The notes under the pieces are model-generated. The model had not been told where the DNA came from. It was given only the letters and a program-made list of their open reading frames with translations, and did no database searches. A program made the position numbers and the translations under genes. DNA of 64,000 bases from an uncultured bacterium (GTDB lineage: Bacteria > Pseudomonadota > Alphaproteobacteria > CAJXXZ01 > 1604HC), in contig CAJXXZ010000002.1 in the NCBI GenBank assembly GCA_913063285.1, positions 84,989 through 148,988 of the forward strand. Direction: 5' to 3'. Each line of letters begins with the position of its first letter. Position 1 is the stretch's first letter. Shown here one piece after another: positions 27,657 through 38,172 of the stretch.

Positions 27657-28253
27657 ATGGACTTTAACTTAATCCAAATTCTTACAAATTGGTTTCAGGA
27701 GAATGAAAAAACTATAAGAAACTATGTTGTTTTTATTGTTTTTTCGGTATCATTCTATTTCACTTGGCTGTTTTTTTACGAATTCCATATTACATCTAAA
27801 ATGGAAGAAAACTGTAGATATTTTCATAAAATTATGGACGGAGATATTTCTGCTAAACAATATCTAGAAAAAGAAAATGGAAGTTATGGTTTTTTTTCTA
27901 GAGCTTTAAGTGTTTGTAATTTAAATTCCACAGATATTAATTATGATGAAAAAATAAAAAGTTTTTCAAATGAGGTACTTAACGATAAAGTAGAGTTTTA
28001 TTCATTATTTGTTTTATCTGGGTATATAAGAGATAAAAACTTTGGAAATATAAATGTTAGAAACAAGTACCTAAATCCCTGGAATAAACTTTTTGAATTT
28101 TTTATCTGTGGAAAATCTAGAGTCAAACCATCAATGCTTAAAAAATCTACATATCTATTACCCTTCTTTGTTGCAGATAATACAAATATAACAGATGATG
28201 ATTTTGAACACATTCTTAAGAATGGAAAAGAATTCTTTGAAGGAGAAGATTAA
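27657..28253 (+). CDS. YfgM-like membrane-anchored protein
   Basis: A 198-residue protein with one membrane helix (about 22-44, YVVFIVFSVSFYFTWLFFYE) and a helical periplasmic domain. No motif is decisive; the assignment rests on gene order, because yfgM-bamB-der is a conserved trio in many proteobacteria. YfgM interacts with the Sec translocon and periplasmic chaperones. It is two bases ahead of bamB. Confidence 0.55.
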   Translation: MDFNLIQILTNWFQENEKTIRNYVVFIVFSVSFYFTWLFFYEFHITSKMEENCRYFHKIMDGDISAKQYLEKENGSYGFFSRALSVCNLNSTDINYDEKIKSFSNEVLNDKVEFYSLFVLSGYIRDKNFGNINVRNKYLNPWNKLFEFFICGKSRVKPSMLKKSTYLLPFFVADNTNITDDDFEHILKNGKEFFEGED

Positions 28254-28255
28254 TA

Positions 28256-29401
28256 ATGTTTTTTATATATATTATCTTTGTACTGTTTTTTGCGGGATGT
28301 ACAAAGGTTCCTGATTTAAATTGGGTCAATGTTGATTTTGGAAGAGAAGGTCAAAATTCAAACTTTATTCGAACTAATTTAACACCTACAGATAAAAAAG
28401 TTAACTCGAAAAGTAAATTTTCTATAAGAAGATTTCATGTTTACAAGTCTGTATCAGGAGCTATTGATTCTAAAACATATCAAGATGAGGTTTTGATTTT
28501 AAGAAAATCAGATGTTTGTTTGATTTCAAAAGGTGGAAAGATGAAAACAAAAAAACTACCAAACAGCACAGGAAAAAAGCAGATTTGGATAACAAGAGAT
28601 TATATTGTTCTTACAGATGAAAGTCCTAACGCTTATGTAATATATAAAAAGTATATGGACGTATATGATTGGACAAAAGTTGATCTTTCAGGATTTGCCT
28701 CTTATGTTATTGAATCTGATGGTGTTTTACTGATTTCAACAGCTTTACAGGATGTTTCTGCATATAGATATGAATACAGATATAATAAATACGTTAAAAT
28801 GTGGAGTTATTGGTATAGAAGTGGTGCTTGTGGATACTCTATAAATTCGAACCTAGAGCTTTGTGGAAAGCATAAGGAGTATTGTGGATTTGTATCATCA
28901 GATGGAGAATTTCATCTAATTAGTGTTGCTAATGGTGAAAGAATAGCTAACTTTTATACAAGTGATACTAAATTCTGTGGTGTTAAATATGAGTCAAAAG
29001 GAGATAATGTTATTTTTTGGACGGATAATAGTCTTGTTATTTTTGCTATTGGCTCTGAATTTCATTTTATAAATATTGAGGGATTAAAGCAGTTTTTAAT
29101 TCATAATAGTTTTGCTTTGTTAGATTGTGATGGTAAATACTTACTAAGTGATTTAAAATCTTTAAAAAATAGTAAAGCTTTTTCAGTGAAAGAATATAAA
29201 GGTTCTTTATATGGTTTAGGAGATCTTTTTGCTATCGTAACGGGGAAAAAAGCTAAAATAGTAAATCTAATCTCTGAAAAAACAGTTAAAGAGATAGAGA
29301 TGGAGGATAATATCAAAAGAATTGATTTTGTAAATGATAAAAAATTTATTATTGTTACAGAAAAGTTTGATCACTCAATGTATTATATAACAAAACAATG
29401 A
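28256..29401 (+). CDS. bamB: BamB-like outer-membrane assembly lipoprotein
   Basis: A 381-residue lipoprotein: signal MFFIYIIFVLFFAGC with the lipobox ending at Cys15, followed by a beta-propeller-like series of short strand repeats (for example IDSKTYQDEVLILR, WITRDYIVLTDE). BamB helps fold outer-membrane barrels as part of the BAM complex. Sequence conservation is weak; size, lipobox and position directly before der support the call. It overlaps der by four bases. Confidence 0.7.
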   Translation: MFFIYIIFVLFFAGCTKVPDLNWVNVDFGREGQNSNFIRTNLTPTDKKVNSKSKFSIRRFHVYKSVSGAIDSKTYQDEVLILRKSDVCLISKGGKMKTKKLPNSTGKKQIWITRDYIVLTDESPNAYVIYKKYMDVYDWTKVDLSGFASYVIESDGVLLISTALQDVSAYRYEYRYNKYVKMWSYWYRSGACGYSINSNLELCGKHKEYCGFVSSDGEFHLISVANGERIANFYTSDTKFCGVKYESKGDNVIFWTDNSLVIFAIGSEFHFINIEGLKQFLIHNSFALLDCDGKYLLSDLKSLKNSKAFSVKEYKGSLYGLGDLFAIVTGKKAKIVNLISEKTVKEIEMEDNIKRIDFVNDKKFIIVTEKFDHSMYYITKQ

Positions 29402-30603
29402 GAGTTGTTCTTGTGGGAGAGACCAATGTTGGAAAATCCTCACTATTTAACAGATTATTACGAAGAAAAGTTTCTGTTGTTGGTAACCTTCAAAATTTAA
29501 CTTGTGATTTTATACATGAAAGAATGGAGAATATTGTTTTAATTGATTCTCCTGGTATATCATGTATTGAAAATTTGAAAAAACTTCATGATATGCAATT
29601 TGATATGATTTGTTTTGTGATAGATGGAAGTGTTGGATGGAATAATCATAGATTTTTTAAAGAGTGTTGTGAAATTTTTTCTAATAAAAAAATTATATTA
29701 ATCATAAATAAGTGTGATCAAGAAGATAAGGAAAATTTAAAAAGAGGAAACATTACTACTTTTTACACTTCACTTAAAAGAGATGAAACTATAGTTGAGT
29801 TAAAGAAGTATTTACTTAAGTTTGGTGAAAAAACAAATGCAGCAGATGATTATGAGTGGGCTGTGATAGGAAGATCCAACGTTGGAAAATCAACATTATT
29901 AAATGCACTGTTTGAATCATCTAATTTTCTTGTTAAAGATGAAATTGGTACTACAAGAGAAGTACATGGTAGAGATATAGATTATAGAGGAAGAAAAATC
30001 AAGTTGTTAGATACTCCAGGATATCGAAACAAAAACAGGTTAAATAATTTGGAGAAAGCTAGTCAATATAGGTTAGAGAGATTGTTTTTAAATGAAAAAG
30101 TAAGTACAGTTTTAGTTGTTTTTGATTTATCTTTTGGTGTTGGTCATACAGATTTATTTCTGATGCAAAAAGTGTTTAAATCAGGAAAAGGGCTTGTAGT
30201 TGCATTAAATAAAAGTGATTTATCCAATCAAAATGACATTAAAAAATTTAAAGAGTATATTCAAAAGTGCTTCTTTGATGTTGAGTGTATTGAAGTGTCT
30301 GCTAAAAATAGAGTTGGTATTAAAAGAATATTATCAGCTTTGAATGAAGTGGAAAAAAAATGGAATTTAGAAGTAAGCACATCTGATTTAAACAAATGGT
30401 TATATAAAACAAGAACTCAAGAGTTGACACAGAGCGTTTCAGCAAAATACATAACTCAATTTAGATCAAAACCTCCTAAGTTTGGATTGTTTTGCAAAAG
30501 AAGACTTTCTACCTCCATTCATCGATTTCTACTAAAATCACTATCTCGTCATATAGGAGCATCTGGAGTTCCAATAGAAATGATCGAAAAAGTGGAATCA
30601 TAG
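29398..30603 (+). CDS. der: Ribosome-assembly GTPase Der (EngA)
   Basis: A double-GTPase that matures the 50S subunit. Domain 1: P-loop GETNVGKSS (7-15), DSPG as G3 and NKCD as G4. Domain 2 from about residue 155: GRSNVGKST, DTPG and NKSD. A KH-like C-terminal domain follows (FRSKPPKFGLF...). 401 residues is short (usually 440-490), mostly through small loops. Last gene of the yfgM-bamB-der set. Confidence 0.95.
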   Translation: MRVVLVGETNVGKSSLFNRLLRRKVSVVGNLQNLTCDFIHERMENIVLIDSPGISCIENLKKLHDMQFDMICFVIDGSVGWNNHRFFKECCEIFSNKKIILIINKCDQEDKENLKRGNITTFYTSLKRDETIVELKKYLLKFGEKTNAADDYEWAVIGRSNVGKSTLLNALFESSNFLVKDEIGTTREVHGRDIDYRGRKIKLLDTPGYRNKNRLNNLEKASQYRLERLFLNEKVSTVLVVFDLSFGVGHTDLFLMQKVFKSGKGLVVALNKSDLSNQNDIKKFKEYIQKCFFDVECIEVSAKNRVGIKRILSALNEVEKKWNLEVSTSDLNKWLYKTRTQELTQSVSAKYITQFRSKPPKFGLFCKRRLSTSIHRFLLKSLSRHIGASGVPIEMIEKVES

Positions 30604-31816
30604 TTGATAAATTAATATAGGGTCAATTTCATATAATTGAATTTGCATTCTAAAGATAAGAGAGTAAAATGATGATAAATAAACATTTTTCTTATATGTT
30701 GTGATTTTACTTAAACTGTTTAACTACATTTTATGTGTTCCATTAAATGTATAAATAATTTTACATATGTTTTATAATAAATTTTTTCAAACAAAAGTGA
30801 AATTTTTATTAAATTGATTCTTTAACTTAGCGGTATATCAAGTTGTTTTGTATAAGTATTCTATAAAAATATAACTTTTTCATCATATTATAATTAATAT
30901 TGAGTGTAATTTGTATGAATAAAACATAAATATTGTAATGCTGTCTAAAAGTTTTATAATTATGAAGAATTGTTGATCAGTGTTGTACATAATTTTGAAA
31001 ATTAAAGTTTTCAACTTTATTTTATATATTTGTATTTTTTATGAAAAGATATACAAAAATTTAGCAATTATCTTAATATAAAGTTATTTTTTCAAAAATA
31101 TAAAAATCACGTAAATCAAGAATTTAATGATATACATATAAAAGTATTCACATGATATTTCATTAATCATGTTTAAATGATCTTACCACTAGTAGTTAAC
31201 TTTTACTTTTTTTATAATTGAGTTACAATTTTAATTAATATGCACTGTTTAAGTAGTTTATATATCTTAAATTTAAATTATTAGCAAAATATATTTTCAT
31301 TTAAACTTATAATAAAATGTCAAATTTATCACTCATTAATTTATTTATGTTGTAAAGTTAACTACATCTTTTACAGAGAATCATATAAAAAAGAATTTCA
31401 AATTCAAACAAAAGTTTTTCAAAAATTTAATAAGCCTCTTTATAACTTGATGACACTGAATATAAAAATTATATTTACAAAGCTAATACATTTATTGTTG
31501 TTATTTTGAATATCATTTTAAAATTTTTGATTTGTTTACCTGATTTAAAATAAATTCAAAAGAATAATTACTATTTGTTTGATTTTTTAACTATAAGACA
31601 TAAATGTAAGTATTTACTGTTATAAATTTTTGATTATATGAAAAAAGTAATTTTAATGTGTATTTATATAGTAAAACCATATATAAAAATTTTTACAAAA
31701 TTAACCTGAATGAACTTTAATACACGTTTTGATGTTAAATGTTAGTGAAATCAAAAATCATTATAAGTGTCAATTTTTCTATTGTACATTTTTAAAAAAT
31801 AATACATTCTAATAGA
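30604..31816 (+). other. 1.2-kb AT-rich spacer
   Basis: The longest gene-free stretch in the window. No reading frame, tRNA-like fold or repeat that I can support. It lies between two plus-strand genes and may hold decayed DNA. Confidence 0.5.
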
Positions 31817-32590
31817 GTGAAAACTCAAATAAGTCATCTGATACATAATCACTATTCTTACAAAATCGTTTATGATGTGTGTGAAAATTCGAGTTCAAAA
31901 GTATATATTATTTGTATACATAGTCTTTTGCGTAATAGATTTGATTTTACTAGATTACAACTAATTTTATTCAAGTATTTTAATATTGTAAAAGTTGATT
32001 TGATTGGTCATGGACAGAGTGAACATCTTCAAAGAGGAAATTACTCTCTCAAAATTTTTGCACAATCTGTTATATCAGTTATTAATGCATTATCTGCGAA
32101 AAATGTAGTAATTATAGGAGATGAATTTGGAGCAAAGGTTGCAGAATATATAGCGGCAATTAAAAATTTTGTGATTTCAGGTGTGGTTTTGCATAATTAT
32201 GAAAATAACTTTGATGATTTTATACAGAAAGTTTATAGCACATATAGTGAGTATTCAAAATTAAGTTTTTCATCTTTGGAAAATGTGATAGAATTTATAA
32301 AGACAGATAAAAAACTATACAATCTTCAAAGTGAAAATCTAACTGAAAGTGAGTTATCAACATTTGCAATACAGCAAGTAAAATCAAACTATGATACATG
32401 GATATGGAGATATGATCTAAGTGTTTTGAGTAATGCTGAATCTTTTTCAAAAAAATATAAAGTTAAATGTGAAGTATTAAGTAAGTCAATTGATATAAAG
32501 TTTTGTATTTTTGATAAAGATTATAGTGCTTTTGTTGAATGGGTACGAAAGGTTTGTAGGCAAAAATCATATGATGAAGACAGAATCTAA
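31817..32590 (+). CDS. Alpha/beta-hydrolase-fold protein lacking the catalytic serine
   Basis: The 257 residues begin at GTG 31817. Fold signs: strand and oxyanion region VYIICIHSLLR, then VDLIGHGQS (60-68), and the nucleophile elbow VIIGDEFGAKVA at 98-109. In active members the elbow is G-x-S-x-G; here the middle residue is Glu103, and no late His that could complete a triad is visible. It is therefore probably not an esterase, and may be a binding protein or a decaying gene. It overlaps recJ by about 20 bases. Confidence 0.65.
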   Translation: MKTQISHLIHNHYSYKIVYDVCENSSSKVYIICIHSLLRNRFDFTRLQLILFKYFNIVKVDLIGHGQSEHLQRGNYSLKIFAQSVISVINALSAKNVVIIGDEFGAKVAEYIAAIKNFVISGVVLHNYENNFDDFIQKVYSTYSEYSKLSFSSLENVIEFIKTDKKLYNLQSENLTESELSTFAIQQVKSNYDTWIWRYDLSVLSNAESFSKKYKVKCEVLSKSIDIKFCIFDKDYSAFVEWVRKVCRQKSYDEDRI

Positions 32591-34241
32591 TTTTAATGAA
32601 AAGAAAAATTCAATATGGAAAATACGTAAAAATGAAGAGGAGAATATTTTATCAATCATGTCGCTATTTAATCTCAGTTATAATATTGCTTCCATTTTAA
32701 TTTGCAGGCTAAAAATATCATCTGATATCTCATGCGTTGAAAAATTTTTAAATTCTAATATTGAAGATTATTCAGCATCAACTTTAAAAGGTTGTACTGA
32801 AATTACGAATAGATTGATGCAAGCTTTTCATAATCAAGAAGTTGTTGGTATTTTTGGAGATTATGATGTGGATGGTCTATCTGCAACTGTTTTATGGAGT
32901 GAGATATTTGAAAAATATAATATAAAATATGAAGTTTATATTCCAAATCGATGTGATGGATATGGACCCACACCAGAAAATGTACAAATATTACTTGATA
33001 AAAAAGTTAATGTTTTGCTTTTCGTTGATTGCGGAACATGTTGTGTAAGTTGGTTATCAAAATATGAAGTAGATGTTTGTGTGATTGATCATCATGTTGG
33101 AGTAGCTGATGAAAACAGCATTTATGCTCTAGTAAATCCATATGTTTCCACACAAAGTGAGTTTTATGATATTTGTGCTGTCGGTTTATCATATCTTATA
33201 GCTAAGCAATTTATTTCAAGAATAAGTAATGATGATATTTTAAGTTGTGGTGTAGTTGATTTAGCTGCTTATGGAACTATTGCTGATGTAATGCCGTTAG
33301 TAGGTATAAATCGAGCATATGTAAAGTTTGGTTTAAATAAAATTGAAAGATTAGGCATAAGAGCATTAATGGAGTTAATGGAAAAAAACACTTTATCAGC
33401 AGGAGATGTTGCATTTTATATTGCTCCTATTTTAAACTCTGCCGGTAGAATTAGTAGCGCTATGCTAGCTTATGAATTACTGTTTACAAAAGATGTACAT
33501 GTTGCAATGCAGACAGCAAAAACATTGTTTACTTTAAATGAAAGACGTAAAGAGATTGAAAGTAGTACAGTTAAGCAGGCATTGATAGATAGAAAGAGTT
33601 TAACGAATAAAGTAGTATGCTTAAAAAGTGAAGAGTGGCATGCTGGAGTTGTTGGTATTGTTGCTGGTAGAGTAAAAGAGATCATTAGTAGACCAACTTT
33701 TGTGTTTTACAAGTCAGAAAATTTATGGAAAGGATCTGCTAGATCCGTTTCTCAAGTTCATATTGGTAATCTTATTACTCAAAGTGTTAATTTAAATCTA
33801 GCTGTAAGTGGAGGAGGTCATTCTGTAGCTGGAGGAGTTTCTGTAGATGAATCAAAATTTAATTTATGGCAAAATTGGATGTGTGAAAATTGTCCAACAT
33901 ACTCAGATGTAAAAACAATACATGTCGATTTATGCATAAAATTGAGTAAAATTAGTGATTTGTGTCGAGAAATAAAAGTACTTAGTCCTTTTGGTATGGG
34001 AAATTCATATCCTGTAGTGTTAGTAAAGCATGTTTGGTTATCAAAAGCTGATATTCATATGAAAAATGAATCACCTACAGGACATGTTCGCTGTAAGATT
34101 TATGATGGTGCAAGCTATATATTTTTTGCTTTTCGTTGCCTTGAAGATTGGGGTGGAAAATTACTTGAAGCTGAAGGTTCTTATGTTGACTTACTTTTAC
34201 AATGTAATGAAAGAGGAGCAAATATAATTGATGTAGCTTGA
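32571..34241 (+). CDS. recJ: Single-strand-specific 5'-3' exonuclease RecJ
   Basis: Acts in recombination and mismatch repair. I place the start at ATG 32571 (or 32574), overlapping the hydrolase gene's end, although the frame stays open up to 32511. Seen (numbered from 32571): DYDVDG at 97-102, DHH at 173-175, NSAGRI, and the DHHA1 motif GGGHSVAGG around 420, then an OB-like end. About 556 residues, normal. Confidence 0.93.
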   Translation: MMKTESNFNEKKNSIWKIRKNEEENILSIMSLFNLSYNIASILICRLKISSDISCVEKFLNSNIEDYSASTLKGCTEITNRLMQAFHNQEVVGIFGDYDVDGLSATVLWSEIFEKYNIKYEVYIPNRCDGYGPTPENVQILLDKKVNVLLFVDCGTCCVSWLSKYEVDVCVIDHHVGVADENSIYALVNPYVSTQSEFYDICAVGLSYLIAKQFISRISNDDILSCGVVDLAAYGTIADVMPLVGINRAYVKFGLNKIERLGIRALMELMEKNTLSAGDVAFYIAPILNSAGRISSAMLAYELLFTKDVHVAMQTAKTLFTLNERRKEIESSTVKQALIDRKSLTNKVVCLKSEEWHAGVVGIVAGRVKEIISRPTFVFYKSENLWKGSARSVSQVHIGNLITQSVNLNLAVSGGGHSVAGGVSVDESKFNLWQNWMCENCPTYSDVKTIHVDLCIKLSKISDLCREIKVLSPFGMGNSYPVVLVKHVWLSKADIHMKNESPTGHVRCKIYDGASYIFFAFRCLEDWGGKLLEAEGSYVDLLLQCNERGANIIDVA

Positions 34242-34255
34242 CATTAACTTAATAA

Positions 34256-36475
34256 ATGATAGTTATTAATAGTATGTTTATTAGTATGTTGCCTTGGATT
34301 TCAATCTCAATTGGTTTTGCAATTGCTGGATTTGCCTATTTAAAGTACTTGAGTTTACTAAATCAAGTATGCGGCAACTCAAAATCTGTAGAGATAGCTG
34401 AAATTATAGAAGAAAACGCGATTATATACTTGAAACGTCAATATTATTATATAGCTATTACAATATTTTTTGTCATTGTGAAGTGTTATTTTTTGTTTGG
34501 ATTTGATTTGTCTTTAGGAGTGCTATTAGGAGCATTGTTTTCGGCTTTATGTGGTATAGGTGGTATGTTTGTATCAGTCAAAGCAAATGTTCGAGTAGCT
34601 AATAGTCAAAATCTAAATTTTGCATTTATGAGTGCTTACAATGGAGGTTCTATAGTTGGATTAATAGTAATTGCATTTACGTTAATTTCAGTAGGAATTG
34701 CAAATATGTATGTATCAAAAATGATGGATATATTGACTGGAATGAGTCTTGGATCTTCAATAGTATCTGTTTTTGCCAGATTAGGTGGTGGTATATTTAC
34801 TAAAGCAGCGGATATAGGAGCCGATTTGGTAGGTAAAGTTGAAGCAGGAATTCCAGAAGATGACCCAAGAAACCCAGCTGTAATTGCTGATAATGTTGGA
34901 GATATTGTAGGCGACTGTGCTGGTACAGCAGCTGATGTTTTTGAGACATATATAGTTGGATTTACAGCAGCATCATATATAGTTAGCTCTTCTGCTTGTC
35001 AATGCTCAAAAATATATCTTTCGTATCCATTAATTGTATCATTAATATTATCTGTATCATCATGTGTGGGTGTTTTGTTTGTGAGAAAATTATATACATT
35101 TGATGAAGACGATAGAAAAAATGTAACATCGACCTTATTGCTTCCCATGCTAATCTCATCTGCTATAGCTTTAATTGCTCTTGGATTATCCTCATATGCT
35201 TTTGAATACTCATTTAGAGTATGGTTTGCAGCTGCACTTGGATTTTGGTATAGCTTTCGAATAATGCTTGATACTTATATGTATACCTCAAGTGATTCAG
35301 GCACTCTATTAAAAAGAAGTTATTATATGTTTTGGAGTATATATGCAGTTGGTGTATTGATGTTTTGGATAATTTGCTGTAAAGGTCGAGTTGAAATAAC
35401 AGAATCTTTGATTTTATCCTTATTTGGATTATTTGGAATATTATATGATTTGTATATGTGTAAATCAAATGATTTTGTAAAAAGTATTGCAAAATCTTCA
35501 GAAACAGGTGATGCAATGACTGTTTTACAAGGTGTTATAGTATCTATGATTGCTTGTCGTAGCAGTTTGGCATGGGTAGCAATAGTCTTGTTAATGTCTC
35601 ATAGTTTAGGAGGTATGCTTTGCGTTGCTGCTACGATTATATCTATGTTAGGATTAGTCGGATCTATTATGACATTGGATGCATTTGGACCAATTGCAGA
35701 TAATGCAGGAGGTATTGCTGAAATGGCAGAACTAGGATCTGATACTCGTAAATGCACAGATGTGTTAGATTCTGTAGGTAATACCACAAAGGCTGTAACT
35801 AAAGGATATGCTGTTACCTCAACAGCTTTAGTTGCTTGTATAATATCTTATGCATATGCTCAAGATATATCATTTGCAATTGGACGCAATATAGTTATGG
35901 AGCTACATAATTTATTTGTGGTGATTGGACTATTTCTTGGTGCTTCTGTTATATGTGAATATATTTCTGTTGCTATTTTTGCAGTGAGAGAAACTGGAGA
36001 ATTAGTAGTAAATGAAATTAGAGATCAATTTAGTAAAAATCCAGGTATATTAGAAAATAATGAAAGACCAAATTATGATTCTGTAATTACACTTTTGACA
36101 GAAAAATCCATCAAATCAATGATGGAAGCTCTAGTAGGTCTATTAGTTTTAATGCTTATATCATCTTTAATACCTTTTATATTTGACGTCGATAAAGCCT
36201 TTCTATTTGTTGGAGGAGTGTCTGTAGGTGCAACTTTGATTGGAGTAGTGATGGCAATTCATATGACTATTTCTGGAGGAGCATGGGATAATGCAAAAAA
36301 ATACATAGAGGAAGGTAATTATGGAGGTAAGGGATCTTTTGCTCATAAAGCTTCAGTTACAGGTGATACTATAGGAGATCCGTATAAAGATACAGCCGGA
36401 CCAGCCTTAAACCCAATGATTAAATTGATTAATATATTTGCTTTGCTATTTGTAATGTTAAGTAAAAGCTTTTGA
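34256..36475 (+). CDS. hppA: Membrane H+-translocating pyrophosphatase, K+-independent type
   Basis: Couples hydrolysis of pyrophosphate to proton export through about 16 membrane helices. Seen: the substrate-binding run DIGADLVGKVEAGIPEDDPR, then NPAVIADNVGD, and C-terminal DNAKKYIEEG plus GDTIGDPYKDTAGPALNP. Around residue 508 the sequence is GNTTKA; Lys there marks the K+-independent class, where the K+-dependent class has Ala. 739 residues. It begins 14 bases after recJ. It helps an energy-limited cell use pyrophosphate from biosynthesis. Confidence 0.96.
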   Translation: MIVINSMFISMLPWISISIGFAIAGFAYLKYLSLLNQVCGNSKSVEIAEIIEENAIIYLKRQYYYIAITIFFVIVKCYFLFGFDLSLGVLLGALFSALCGIGGMFVSVKANVRVANSQNLNFAFMSAYNGGSIVGLIVIAFTLISVGIANMYVSKMMDILTGMSLGSSIVSVFARLGGGIFTKAADIGADLVGKVEAGIPEDDPRNPAVIADNVGDIVGDCAGTAADVFETYIVGFTAASYIVSSSACQCSKIYLSYPLIVSLILSVSSCVGVLFVRKLYTFDEDDRKNVTSTLLLPMLISSAIALIALGLSSYAFEYSFRVWFAAALGFWYSFRIMLDTYMYTSSDSGTLLKRSYYMFWSIYAVGVLMFWIICCKGRVEITESLILSLFGLFGILYDLYMCKSNDFVKSIAKSSETGDAMTVLQGVIVSMIACRSSLAWVAIVLLMSHSLGGMLCVAATIISMLGLVGSIMTLDAFGPIADNAGGIAEMAELGSDTRKCTDVLDSVGNTTKAVTKGYAVTSTALVACIISYAYAQDISFAIGRNIVMELHNLFVVIGLFLGASVICEYISVAIFAVRETGELVVNEIRDQFSKNPGILENNERPNYDSVITLLTEKSIKSMMEALVGLLVLMLISSLIPFIFDVDKAFLFVGGVSVGATLIGVVMAIHMTISGGAWDNAKKYIEEGNYGGKGSFAHKASVTGDTIGDPYKDTAGPALNPMIKLINIFALLFVMLSKSF

Positions 36476-36484
36476 CAAATTATC

Positions 36485-36502
36485 AAATACTACCGTAGTA
36501 TT
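36485..36502 (+). terminator. Short hairpin after hppA
   Basis: AATACTA (36486-36492) pairs with TAGTATT (36496-36502) around a CCG loop. It has no U-run, so it is a weak terminator candidate. Confidence 0.3.
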
Positions 36503-36660
36503 CTATGATTTAAAAAGCTAAATCAGTCTTTGATATATAATTCACAAACATTATTAACACTATTTAAAAATCACTTTATACTGAATTTAGCTATCATCAT
36601 CTAATTTTATTATATATGCAAATTTCACATCTATTACTATATAAAAAATATTAATAATTA

Positions 36661-36861
36661 TCATTCTATTAAAGCATCTATAGCTTGAGCAACCTGTTCC
36701 GATTCTTCAATAATTGATCTGTACTCTTCACTTTTAATCGCCTCTTGTAGATCTTTTAACTCATCAGAGAAGACATTCCACTCATCAGTATATTTTCTTA
36801 TAGTATTAAATATATTTGCATTAGAGCTTATAAAAAATATTAGCATTATAAAAGTTCGCAT
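36661..36861 (-). CDS. Small secreted protein, 66 residues
   Basis: Unrecognised. It opens with MRTFIMLIFFISSNANI, a plausible signal peptide, followed by about 48 acidic helical residues (LKDLQEAIKSEEYRSIIEES). It is isolated between hppA and dnaX on the opposite strand. A -10-like TATTAT lies a few bases before the ATG and no ribosome-binding site is visible, similar to the 44-57 kb array. It may instead be a chance open frame. Confidence 0.45.
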   Translation of the reverse strand: MRTFIMLIFFISSNANIFNTIRKYTDEWNVFSDELKDLQEAIKSEEYRSIIEESEQVAQAIDALIE

Positions 36862-37042
36862 ATAATCATATAATAATTTAAATTTGTAATAATACTGTTA
36901 ATTTTTTTAAAAATAAATTGATATATTAAAAATTTTTTATTGTAATTTAATAGAAATTCTATTTTTTATGATTTTAAATATTCAGTTTATTTAGATATTA
37001 GTTTGTATTGAGATTTAATTAAATCAGAATGATAATATTTGT

Positions 37043-38122
37043 ATGTTAAAGTTTATTACTCGTGCACTCAGACCAAATAAATTTGCAGATGTGGTTGGAC
37101 AAAATATTTCAGTTAAATTAATTCATAAAGGATTATTAAAAAATTTGCTAGGACCTGTAGTTTTATTATATGGCCCTGCGGGAACAGGTAAAACTACACT
37201 TGCTCGATTAATTGCTTTATGGTATGCATGTGAATTAAATCAAGATGAGCCTTGTGGTAAATGTAATGAATGCATAAGTATTATTAACAACTCTCATACT
37301 GATGTATTGGAATTAGATGGAGCAAGTAACACTAGTGTTGAGGCAATTCGAAGTTTACTTGAAGGAGTTATATATAAACCAGCAACAGCAAGAAAAAAAG
37401 TCTATATTATAGATGAAGTTCATATGTTATCCAAAAGTGCAATTAGTGCATTACTAAAAACTTTAGAAGAGCCGGCAGACCATGTACAATTTGTTCTTGC
37501 AACTACTGAAGTCGCAAAATTACCTCAGACGCTAACATCTCGTAGTTTTAAAGTTGGTTTAGAAATGGTAAAAAAAGATGTTTTATTAAATTATTTAAAT
37601 CAGATATTGAGTATGCAGGGATGGACTGCTTCTAATGAAGCTTTGAATATAATAATTGATATTTCTGGAGGATCTGTACGACAGGCATTATCAATATTAG
37701 AACAAGTTTCCATATTAAATGATGGAGATATAGATACTGTATCTGTGCAAAACATGCTTAATATAGCTGCAGATGCCGATGTTAGAGCTTTATATAAAGC
37801 ATTAATCACAAAAAGTGTAAAAGATATTTATGAAATATGTGAAAACAATGAAAATGTCAGTGCTGTTTTACTAGTAAAGCAACTAATGACCTACATTAGA
37901 CAGTTAACTATTGAGAAGTCTATTGAAAAAGGAGCTTTACTTGGAACGTACTTAAGTCAAGCAAGTGTTACACTACATCAGTCCCCATATCCAAATCAGC
38001 TACTACCTGCGTTATTATCATATGCTGCTTTTTTGATTAATCAAAATAACAATGATAATGAAAATCAAGAAATTTCATTAAAAAATGATGCACAATCTAT
38101 GTTTTCATGTAATAATAAATAA
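37043..38122 (+). CDS. dnaX: Clamp-loader subunit DnaX, short (gamma-like) form
   Basis: AAA+ motor of the clamp loader. Seen: Walker A GPAGTGKT (44-51), zinc cysteines 63, 71, 74 and 77, Walker B region VYIIDEVHM, and sensor TSR. It ends at 359 residues, i.e. just after the collar domain; tau forms are usually above 500, with extra domains that bind DnaB helicase and DnaE. Those are absent, so this gene makes only a gamma-like product. Confidence 0.93.
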   Translation: MLKFITRALRPNKFADVVGQNISVKLIHKGLLKNLLGPVVLLYGPAGTGKTTLARLIALWYACELNQDEPCGKCNECISIINNSHTDVLELDGASNTSVEAIRSLLEGVIYKPATARKKVYIIDEVHMLSKSAISALLKTLEEPADHVQFVLATTEVAKLPQTLTSRSFKVGLEMVKKDVLLNYLNQILSMQGWTASNEALNIIIDISGGSVRQALSILEQVSILNDGDIDTVSVQNMLNIAADADVRALYKALITKSVKDIYEICENNENVSAVLLVKQLMTYIRQLTIEKSIEKGALLGTYLSQASVTLHQSPYPNQLLPALLSYAAFLINQNNNDNENQEISLKNDAQSMFSCNNK

Positions 38123-38172
38123 TCTTGACCTAATAAGAGAAATATGATACATTTTCAATTAAGGAGGGTCTA

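Noticed and set aside
35214..35516. 100-codon minus-strand frame
   Set aside because: Lies inside hppA on the opposite strand; composition is typical of a shadow frame.
37566..37585. Programmed frameshift signal in dnaX (run of seven A)
   Set aside because: The tract lies mid-domain, so a shift there would not make the gamma-type product; the gene already ends at the gamma length.
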